DNA of 64,000 nt from Malachius bipustulatus (taxonomy: Eukaryota; Arthropoda; Insecta; Coleoptera; Melyridae). The position numbers were made by a program, and so were the translations under genes. Every line of letters begins with the position of its first letter. The first letter of the stretch is position 1. The stretch is from contig OU342638.1 of the NCBI GenBank assembly GCA_910589415.1, positions 11,944,014-12,008,013 of the forward strand. Direction: 5' to 3'. This document shows positions 55,239-64,000 of this stretch, one piece after another. A model generated the notes under the pieces. It saw only the letters and a program-made list of their open reading frames with translations, searched no databases and was not told the DNA's origin.

Positions 55239-55642
55239 ACACCAAATTAGAAACTGCTGTTTCTTGGGGACGTTGTCAATGATAAATTAGGGCTTCAAAA
55301 CAGTGTACTCTTTATTAAAATCATCCGAGCTTTCGAGAGTTGTCACTCTCTTCTTCAGGGATCTACAATTATTATCAAACGGTTATTTAAAAATTACAAT
55401 CAATCAATAATACAACAGTATTTACAATAATATTACCAACCATCTTAAAAATTTTGTAAATACTGTTGTATTATTGATTGATTGTAATTTTTAAATAACC
55501 GTTTGATAATAATTGTAGATCCCTGAAGAAGAGAGTGACAACTCTCGAAAGCTCGGATGATTTTAATAAAGAGTACACTGTTTTGAAGCCCTAATTTATC
55601 ATTGACAACGTCCCCAAGAAACAGCAGTTTCTAATTTGGTGT
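55239..55642. mobile_element. Near-perfect palindrome, arms about 190 bp
   Basis: The arms from ACACCAAATTAGAAACTGCTG (55239) and the complement ending 55642 match almost completely, with a spacer of about 25 bases (TAATATTACCAACCATC region). Each arm contains CTGAAGA, a GAGAGT-GACA-ACTCTC hairpin and GAAA (55523-55550 on the plus strand). No protein is encoded. It abuts P4. Confidence 0.8.
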
Positions 55643-56500
55643 ATACAGTGTGGAAAAGCCAAATGGAATAAATTCGATAATAAATCAATGAAGATGGTTG
55701 CGAAAAAACGCTCGGACACGTCGATTAGTATTTTTAGTTGCGCATTTTTTTCAATGAAAACTTTTTATACAGGGTGTGTCGTGTAACAGTGCTCAATACC
55801 AACTTTCTTCTTTCAAATCAAACACCCTGTATATTATTACATTTTCAGATTGCCTGAAAAAATGTAATAATAATGCTGTTTATAATTCAAATTTGTAACG
55901 AGTGATTTTTGAGTTATAAACAAATGAAAATCGCAATTTTTAATTTTCAAAACAGTGTACACCGATAACGGCTCAAGATGTCGGAAAACGGCTTACATGT
56001 CCCTATCCTAATTTTTCATGTAGTATCCTATTGTGTGGATGAAATTTTTATACAGGGTGATTAAAAATCTGGTAATTTTCATGACCCTGTATAAAAATTT
56101 AAACTACCTAATAGGGCTCTAAATGAAAAGTTAAGATAGGGACATGTAAGCCGTTTTCCGACATCTTGAGCCGTTATCGGTGTACACACTGTTTTGAAAA
56201 TAAAAATGCGATTTTCATTTGTTTATAACTCAAAAATCACTCGTTACAAATTTGAATTATAAACAGCATTATTATTACATTTTTTCAGGCAATCTGAAAA
56301 TGTAATAATATACAGGGTGTTTGATTTGAAAGAAGAAAGTTGGTATTGAGCACTGTTACACGACACACCCTGTATAAAAAGTTTTCATTGAAAAAAATGC
56401 GCAACTAAAAATACTAATCGACGTGTCCGAGCGTTTTTTGGCACCCATCTCCATTGATTTATTATCGAATTTATTCCATTTGGCTTTTCCACACTGTATA
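55643..56500. mobile_element. Palindromic element P4
   Basis: The arms begin TATACAGTGTGGAAAAGCC (55643) and end in the complement (56500). An inner terminus pair ACAGGGTGTGTCGTGTAAC lies near 55769 and 56370. The centre has the same GAAAATCGCAATTTT...CTTACATGTCCCTAT cassette as P1-P3. No protein. Confidence 0.72.
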
Positions 56501-57720
56501 TATATATATGTACATAGTGAGTGTTAACAACAAACTTATTATTATTTTTATATTTGTATTTGATATATCTGTTAAGTGTTAAACAAGTGCCGTCTTGTCT
56601 ATGTAACCATGAGACTTATCTGTTAAACTGTACCTAAATCGATACGAAACATACCTCATTAAATTTATAATAATAACGTTAAGATTTTAAAATAAAATAT
56701 TACATTAATATATTATTTTTTCTATGGTTGAAATGTGTCCTATAATATTATCAGTTCAATTATTGTGAATAATTGTATGTAAACGATGCCAAAGAACATC
56801 GTATTCCTAACGGAAACCATCTACGGGTTTTCTTTAAAATATTGTACAGTATTAAAAACCGATCATTTTTTTATAAGAACGATTATAATAATAATTATAA
56901 GAATTGCAAGACTTTTGTTTACGCAATGATGATGATGCCAAAAACCTGTACAGTTTAAAACGCAAACTGTGTTCGGTTTTATTTAGAATATTGTATAGTA
57001 TTAAAATTGGAAGATAATTATTTTCGAGAATTATTATAATAAGTGCTTATAAACATTGCAAGATGACAAAATACATATCATAATATTATTTTTATTGTCA
57101 ATATTGTCGAATTTATGCAGTATAGTGCAATACTAAGAATTCAGTAAGAATAATTAATGATATAACGAACCATTTAGTTGAAATGAAAACTTTTCTATTT
57201 TTTTCGTTAAAAGTAGGTCTATTTGCACTGTGTAGTATATAATATTAAAAATTCAATATTATTTATTATCTAAGTTTATTTTAATGTATTGCCTAATTAA
57301 ATGTATTTTTTATACAATGACATTTATTTATTTGTCGTGTAACATCGTTAAATATTTTATTTATGATAATACACGTTATTTCTAATAATGAAGTTGTTTT
57401 TTTATAGCGAATTATATTACGCGTTTATTCCTAATTTTTTAAAAAATAAATATTACGAGTTAATTATGTTAACGAGTGTTACAAGTAAACATAATTATGG
57501 AACAAACGTTAAAAAATATAACGTTAAATATTATGAACACGTTGTAATTTAAATATTATGAACGTTATAATTCACAAAATGTTCACTTACAATAATTCCG
57601 TTATCGGTATCGTGTTTATCCAAAATCTGCTGCAAACAGGATGAATTAGCTGCTATGTGTGGTATTAATTGTTTGATAGGAGGTAAGTTGGCATTTATTA
57701 CGGTTTATCTAACCGTAATA
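56501..57720. repeat. AT-rich, with a diverged local duplication
   Basis: Positions 56826-56935 and 56975-57080 are diverged copies (ATATTGTACAGTATTAAAA against ATATTGTATAGTATTAAAA, and TAAGAATTGCAAGA against TAAACATTGCAAGA). The open frame across the first copy is not conserved in the second and is not called. The rest is AT-rich without features. Confidence 0.5.
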
Positions 57721-58109
57721 AACATGCCAAGGAATCCCCCTTGGTCCCTTCTACTCAGGTAAATGATGAGGTTCGGACGTGCGATTTTGCCTCTTTACCT
57801 TTTATTAAGTGCCTCACACAAAAACTAATTGAGCTCTTCAAGCGATACAGCACACAGATAAGAATTGCACGATATAATCTTGTTCCTAACAACAGATTTT
57901 TTAGTAACCTTAAAGATAGCAGCCCAAAATCCAAAATTTGTAATGTAGTTTATAAAATCAACTGCGTTAACTGTCAGCTATCCTACATTGGGCACACATC
58001 ACAGTCCGTAGGCCGTAGGGTTGCTCTCCATAGGAACGATTCCCGTCTTAGACCAGAAAGATGTGCTCTGGCACAACATACCTTCTTCCCTCCGGGGGTA
58101 GTTAAGTGA
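57721..58109 (+). pseudogene. Penelope-like element fragment with GIY-YIG endonuclease
   Basis: The frame includes KICNVVYKINCVNCQLSYIG, then HTSQSVGRRVALHRND and a CALAQH end. This is the layout of the GIY-YIG endonuclease at the C-terminus of Penelope-like elements: a Y-K-I-x-C-x2-C finger-like start, YIG, a conserved R and an H. The upstream RT is absent, so it is a 5'-truncated copy. The endonuclease would nick target DNA to prime reverse transcription. The sequence to 58980 is likely its 3' tail. Confidence 0.75.
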
Positions 58110-58979
58110 CATCTAAGTCGTAAATTGTGAAATTTATAGTTTAAATTTGAATTTAAATTTATATATATTTTTTAACTACTGACTAATAGTTGTTAGTGTT
58201 GTTTTTTTTTTATATGTTTTGTATAATTTTTGTGCCCTTCGAAATGAAACTCGATGGGTTTTTATTGTCATGATGCTACCTTGCGATCGTTTCTTGCGTT
58301 TCATTCCCTCCATTTTGAAAATTCAATCCAAATTAATTAGTTGTTTGATTGTTTGACCATCCTTCAACTCCAATGCGCCTGAGCTCTTGCTAGCTTGGCG
58401 GCGAAATTAGCGCATGCCAACTGCCTGCTAACCACGGATGACAGTCTGTACGTCAGATGTCACAGAAACTCAATCAAATGTGACAGTTTGTTAGTTCTTT
58501 TTTTAAATTGTTTAAAAGATTGCAAAAATGAATGATTTTTGGAGAATTTTTTTTTTAAATTTTATATGTCAGATAAAAAAGATAAGGGAAAAATTATCCG
58601 GAGCAAGTCCTTGCCGGTGGAAGAGCTCTTGGGCTTTTTTTAACAGTTTTTTTACTCGAGTTTTTTAAATGTAATGTCCTTTTACGTGCCCTTGACGAGG
58701 ATCTCATTGCGGTTTCAGTTGCTGGTCCCATATGAGTAGATGGGTCCTGTATTTGTTGTGTTTTCCAATGTAAAGATGATCACAGTTGTAAGTTAGCCAT
58801 CTCTTAATTGTTAAGTAAGACTACATTTTTGTAACCCTGTGAATTAATTTCAGAAACTCCTGTTGAAGGTCCAAACAATGAGGACCGAAATATAGAGTAT
58901 TATACAAAGTGACTATACTTGTATTATTACCCAGCCTCACTTTGAAACTTGAATTGGTCGTTAAAATAGCCCTTAAAAT
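58110..58979 (+). other. Probable 3' region of the Penelope-like copy
   Basis: No gene. At 58856-58905 a GGTCC...GGACC stem is followed by CGAAA and preceded by CCTGTTGAAG, which resembles the terminal hairpin motif of Penelope-like elements. CTTAAAAT at 58972-58979 is the left target copy of the next element. Confidence 0.5.
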
Positions 58980-60624
58980 CGGCGTTTCTTAATTGGGCGA
59001 AATTACCTGAGCGACCCTTCGTCACGACGGGGGTCCTTATATCCGGGAGCTCAATTGGGCGAAGGAATTTCTAAGTACCGTTGAGTTATTTGCATGCTCT
59101 TGTATGGCTACGTTGCCAGATTTTACAGAAATTCCGATTTTCTACATTAAATAAAATTGAAAAAAATAAATAAATAATATTAATACTTGATGCATTATTT
59201 TTTTAAGTTCTATCAAATACATCATGAAGCCCTTAGTGCATTTACAATTATTATTTTATACTATACCTACAGCAGAAACATGAAACATCAATAGAAAAGT
59301 AATATACTATAATGAATATGGCGATACACATTATAATTATTATTAATTATAGTGGTTTTTATTGTTTTTTTTTCCGCACTAAAACTCACCGGTAAGCCAG
59401 GTCTTTGGTCAGGGTAGGTTTTTTTTAAATTTATTTTTTCTACTGACCAAAGACCTGACTTACCGATGACGCTAAAGTGCAACATAGCCATAGGTAGGTA
59501 CGTACCTACTGCCTACTCGACTTCAATTATTAATATTAAAATTGATTAGGTATACCTATCCGATCTACTAAAAGCACCACTAAATAAATCTGGCAACACT
59601 GCTATATACAGGGTGTCCCATCGTATAGAATTCTCGCGAAAAGTGCACTTTATAATTAATTTAGAGTATTTTATTCGCGGCACATTCATGAATAATTTAA
59701 TTCTCTATAATCTGGTCTAATCAGCATGTTTGTAGTGAGCTTAGTTAAGCGTGCAGTCGCGAAAAACTAATTAAGCGACGAAAAAAAATCTGATTTTTCT
59801 TATATCAATAAATTCTAAATATCATTAGAAATCCGCCTGTGAAATTAGAAATTGAAAATTCATAAAGCTAATGCCATTAATTGCAGATAATGTCAAATCA
59901 GGCAAAATCATATAATATGATTTATGATGATTTTTGTTTGTAAAGTTATTAAATATGGTGAAAGGCACAAAAGATGGTCAAGTGTGCTAGTTATTTACGA
60001 CTTAGTTGAGAGTAAACACGTTGCATTCTCCTCTACAAAGGCGGACTGCAATTCTATGAAATAGGGATAGAAACTTTTCTCCAGGTACCTGTGTAAATAA
60101 CAAAGCAGCTTATTCACAGCATGTGACTAAAGTTGAAAATTGTAGCTGCGTAGTGACGGGTTTATAATCTTAATCATAAACTTTATTTCGATTTTATGTC
60201 CAAATTTGATGGCAAATTACTCAATTATGGTTAAAGATATCGATTAACAAATTACTTTTTCTTATAGAAGAAACTTTTTTCTACAAGTATATGAAAAATC
60301 ATTGAGATGCGATTAGTATTTCGATATAAAATCGAGGTCGAAAATCGAAAGTCACATTTAATTATTTTACCAAAAATGATTACATCATATCATAGTAGGT
60401 TTAATGTAATCCACGTATGTAAATTTTCATATAAAAATTTTAATTAGACATACCCTTTTTCGCGAGAATTCTATACGATGGGACACCCGGTATATGGGCA
60501 AGGCCGCACATGTATTTCTTGTCTGTCCAGTTATCTCTTATAATCCCCTAGTTTCTCGTTTGTCGCCCAATTGACCCCTGGGATTAGTGAATAACAAAAT
60601 CCTTCGCCCAATTAGGTATCGCCC
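58980..60624. mobile_element. hAT-like element with 8-bp target duplication
   Basis: The ends GGCGTTTCTTAATTGGGCGAA (from 58981) and the complement of TTCGCCCAATTAGGTATCGCC (ending 60624) are inverted repeats. CTTAAAAT occurs directly outside both (58972-58979 and 60625-60632), an 8-bp duplication as made by hAT-type transposases. No transposase is encoded. A hairpin (59381-59474) and a TIR element (59607-60492) lie inside it. Confidence 0.7.
59607..60492. mobile_element. TIR element ending ACAGGGTGTCCCATCG, nested
   Basis: The termini TACAGGGTGTCCCATCGTATAG... (59607) and the complement ending 60492 give inverted repeats of at least 35 bases, including GAATTCTCGCGAAAA. Between them is AT-rich non-coding sequence. 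It is nested in the 8-bp-target element. Confidence 0.72.
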
Positions 60625-60740
60625 CTTAAAATAGCCTCCTGGTTTATATATTTATGTATTTAATTGAAATTGCTAAGGGCTCTAGGCAATTTCCAATTAA
60701 CATAATTTTTTGGCAGTTACTTCTGTTATAATTATTTATA

Positions 60741-61624
60741 TACAGGCTGTCCCTGCTTATTCGAAGCGGTCTCTGTAGGCCCAACGATGGATTTTTTCCA
60801 AAAAAAAATTGCAAAATCAAGTACAGAATCACAATGGCCATAATTTAAAATTATTTTGGAGTATACAGAGTGTCCCATATGACAGTGGCATATCAAAGTT
60901 ATGTTTTTTTTAAAATGGAATGCTCCTATGTTATTGCATTTTTAGATTGTGTGAGAAGAGAAAATAATATTGGCTTTTACAGTTGGTGTTAAATTCAGAA
61001 GTTTTTGAGTTATAAACAAGTGAAAATCGTCATTTTTCAAGTTCAAGGCCCTGTATAAGGAAAACGGCTGAAGATAGAGAAAAACGGCTTACATGTCCCT
61101 ATTCTAACTTTTCATGTACTATCCTATGATGTAGATTAAATGTTTATACAGGGTGATTAAAAATTTGAAAAATTCTGAGATTTTTCCACGCGTCGCCAAA
61201 TAAAAAAATCAAAGAAAGTACGAATGTTTCTTTACCATAGGATAGAACATAAAAAGTTAAAAAATGGACATGTAAGCCGTTTTTCTCTATCTTCAGCCGT
61301 TTTCGTTGTACAGGGCATTGAACTTGAAAAATTACGATTTTCACTTGTTTATAACTCGAAAACTTCTGAATTTAAACACCAACTGTAAAATCCAATCTTA
61401 TTTTCTCTTCTCAGACAATCTTAAAATGTAATAACATAGGAGCATTCCATTAAAAAAAAACATAACTTTGATATGCCACTGTCATATGGGACACTCTGTA
61501 TACTCCAAAATAATTTTAAATCATGACCATTGTGATTCTGTACTTGAATTTTCAAAAAATTTTTTGAAGAAATCCATCGTTTGGCCTACAGAGAGCGCTT
61601 CGAATAAGCTGGGACACTCTGTAT
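60741..61624. mobile_element. Palindromic element P1 variant with different outer ends
   Basis: The outer arms begin TACAGGCTGTCCCTGCTTATTCGAAGCG (60741) and end in the complement (61624). Inside, from the ACAGAGTGTCCCATATGACAG pair inward (60866 and 61485), the sequence matches the P1 arms at 39781-40657 closely, but the P1 outer segment CACGGTATACGCC is absent. Confidence 0.7.
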
Positions 61625-61627
61625 TTA

Positions 61628-62095
61628 TATATTTCTCCAAAATCGCGAAATTTCGATTTTAAAAACGCTCCTGTGGCTTTATCTTTCAAGATTAGTGAAC
61701 GAAATTTTTTATTCTTGTGAAGCTTTGGAATGACGTTAGATTTTCGTTGGAAAAATTTCCAAAAGTCCCATCACTTCTACAGGGTGTCCCTTCAAAGTTT
61801 CAGAAATCCGGTTTTTGTCATCTCATTTCAGGTCGCAGTTTTCAATCTAGGAGGCTGAAATTTTTGTGGGAGTAAGATATCCACAAGGAGTGGTCTGGTA
61901 TTGCACTTGAGCAAAATCGGCCGAGCCGTTTCAAAATGGCGGCCAGTTGAATAATTGACGGAAAATTGACTATTTTTTGAACCCCTATATGAGCAAGATG
62001 GCAAAAAAACTTTGAAATCAAATTAACAGGATTTAAAGAAAATTATTGGAAATTTGAGTTAAAGCATATTTTCCATTAATAAGCCAGTGTCGTGG
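61628..62095 (+). repeat. Dispersed repeat, copy B
   Basis: The direct counterpart of 14336-14800, with high similarity over more than 400 bases. It contains the inner word ACAGGGTGTCCCTTCAAAG (ACAGGGTGTTCCTTCAAAG in copy A). No protein. Confidence 0.65.
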
Positions 62096-62352
62096 GTAGG
62101 AAAAGGGTAAAAATGTGTAAATTTCTATAACCGTTTACGAGTCCATTTTTGATGAAGTTGAAACTAAATTTTCCATTTTTTTTTCTTTAACATATAATTT
62201 GATGTCTAGCTTCAATTCGCCTCGATTAATGTAGCACTTTAAACGAAAAATAAAAAAGTTTTTCGCTTGTGAAAATTAGCTTACACTTATATAAAATTAT
62301 TAAATCGATGAAATGGTTCGCAATTTATTTTTATATTTTTTTTCACATTCAA

Positions 62353-62765
62353 TTATGAATGGTTCTGAAAATTAGAAGAGCAATCGCAACGACAATTAAA
62401 TCACCTATATGCAGGTGAAAAAAGTATTCAAATTGGTCTTTTAATAACGAAGATATGACCAGTTTAGAAAATAAAATGTGTAGGTGTAGGTACCTGACGT
62501 ACTACATATACCTACCCGATCAGCGCTACAAATTTGAAACGCACCGTGGCTCAGTTCGTTACACCCTTGCCTAGCAAACTGATGGTGCGGGTTCGAATCC
62601 GCGAGAGGATCGCTTTTTTTTAGGTAGGTAGGTGGAGTTTTCCCAAAAAAAAATCGGATTATTTTTTTATTATATTCATTATAAAAAAAAATAGGAAGAA
62701 AATATTTATTATTGAATCGCATAAAAATACACTATTTCTGCGATTGATGCGCAAGAAGGTTTTTT
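62353..62765 (+). mobile_element. tRNA-derived SINE, copy 2
   Basis: The better-preserved copy of the SINE at 34089-34499. A-box-like TGGCTCAGTTCGTTA runs from 62547 and B-box-like GGTTCGAATCC is at 62590-62600, the tRNA promoter spacing. The tail has runs of T and A and then GCGATTGATGCGCAAGAAGG. It is not a functional tRNA gene: acceptor and anticodon stems do not pair convincingly. Confidence 0.68.
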
Positions 62766-64000
62766 AAAAGATACTTTAAGCGAAACTGATTCCATAGTCT
62801 CATTAGTCTGGTTAATTTTCTTAGGCTAAAATAGCATTTGCAACAGGTGACTTACTATAACGGCAGCAAGAGGTGGGCAAAAATTTCCATTTTTTTCTTA
62901 TTTTAATTATTTATTAGTCTTATTAATAATCCTGTCCTATTAATACCTCAACCCCCATTAACGCAATGATCGATGACATAGAATTCAATATTTATCTGTT
63001 CTCCGTCAATACTATATAGTTTTAGCTTGACAGAAAAATTCCGGTGAAATTTGGAGCCTGCAAGAAATTGTTAAAGCAATAGGTCGATCAATTAAAGTCA
63101 ACTTCAGAGATAAACTCGCAGCAGCATGTTTAGTAATAATTAATGAGCATTCGCTTCCAAAGTCACCAAAACATTTTATTTCTCGTCTGTTTATAACTAT
63201 GGTTTTGAAAAGCTTTTCATTTTAACCTTGACCTACAAAGTTAACATTATATTTCCTTGGCCCTATGTCCCTTCCTATTTGAGCATGATTTCCTGAAGTG
63301 CACTGGTGAGTTACAAACGAAGCAAATCATCCAGGCGATAAACCCCTATCTAGCATAATAAAAGCTTACGCGGCAGCAGGATATTTTAAATTACTTTATT
63401 AATAAGCATAATCATGTAATTCACGATGTAAGTGAACGGGACTAAGATTGCCAGACTACTCTCCTTGAAAACAGAACTAGCCCAAGTCCAAAAACTACAT
63501 TTTTCAGGAAACGTTTTTTTCACCAGCTGTTTTAATTACACACATATTTTAATATAAATTTGTACAAGTATTTTAAATATGCACAGTTTCAAATACAGCA
63601 TGAATTAAATAGGAAACGTATAAGTTAAAGAAAAAAGATGGACGTAGAATATTTTTTAAACTGGTAAGTATTCCAAGTCCATTTTCTGGACTTAGGTTAG
63701 TTATGTGTTTTGGACATAGTATACTTCTGAAGAGTTCACTTTATTAGCTTAAGATCAAAATTCTCAATGTTCGCTTAGCAATAAAAGCCGCAAAGTTTCT
63801 ATTTGTTCGAAAAACAGTATATCCTTGAAGGTTATCTTGCAGTTAGAGCTAAATGGGCATTGATCGGTAAATAAAAATAGTTTTTCAAAATTACGAAGCA
63901 GAATTAAACTATGTCCACAATTTATTGGACATGGGATGTTATTTGAAAGCAGAACTAGTAAAAGTCCTAACACAACACTAACATAGGTTACCTTATGGTA
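62766..64000. other. No recognised gene
   Basis: Mixed AT-rich sequence. The word GAAA(A/G)CAGAACTAG recurs at 63466 and 63948 in the same orientation. No reading frame with recognisable features was found on either strand. Confidence 0.45.

Noticed and set aside
55014..55290. Y-I repeat proteins on both strands
   Set aside because: They are translations of the (TA)n microsatellite.
1..64000. CRISPR array, bacterial operon or riboswitch
   Set aside because: The sequence is eukaryotic in all respects; the repeats found are tandem satellites or inverted elements without regular unique spacers.

Overview
The window looks like a piece of a large, AT-rich, repeat-loaded arthropod genome, most likely an insect. 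The evidence is two BEL/Pao retrotransposons, two Ty3/gypsy elements, an I-clade-like LINE, a Penelope-like GIY-YIG fragment, a tRNA-derived SINE, and many TA-flanked palindromic elements whose ends read ACAGGGTGTCCC. The insect order cannot be fixed from the sequence alone. No conserved housekeeping gene, rRNA gene or functional tRNA gene was recognised.

Layout. 1-8.6 kb: a long inverted-repeat element, itself invaded by small foldback elements, encloses a defective BEL element (BEL-1, 2807-7607, minus strand) that has a U5-type LTR end on both sides. 8.6-15.4 kb: AT-rich DNA with palindromic elements and short tandem repeats. 15.4-29.7 kb: a nest of insertions. A TIR element is abutted by a young BEL element (BEL-2, 16045-29695, minus strand). 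BEL-2 is interrupted by a CpG-rich TIR element in its integrase region and by an apparently intact gypsy element (Gypsy-1, 22411-28504) with LTRs that look identical. 31.1-34.1 kb: a plus-strand gypsy-type element (Gypsy-2) that keeps gag and protease but has no reverse transcriptase or integrase, ending in a long LTR with a tandem-repeat array, followed by a SINE. 35.2-35.4 kb: a CpG-rich island with a CRE palindrome.

37.0-49.3 kb is the part that does not look like a transposon. A 20-codon first exon (37048-37107) with a good splice donor can join in phase to a 1004-codon second exon (44717-47731) across a 7.6 kb intron filled with repeats and a LINE. Directly downstream, four more plus-strand reading frames follow almost without gaps (to 49279), each in a different frame from the one before. 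One lies next to a CCC-TGA stop, one is broken at an A10 run, and the last is split by a TA-flanked MITE whose removal keeps the frame. I could not assign a family. It is either a fast-evolving lineage-specific gene that is decaying at its 3' end, or a compact virus-like gene array captured in the genome.

49.3-64 kb: mostly palindromic TIR elements, several of which share one central cassette but have unrelated outer ends. There is also a (TA)n tract, a Penelope-like endonuclease fragment, an element with 8-bp hAT-like target duplications, and a second SINE copy. The retroelement genes work as cis-encoded replication modules (capsid, protease, reverse transcriptase/RNase H, integrase). Only Gypsy-1 looks able to supply all of them.
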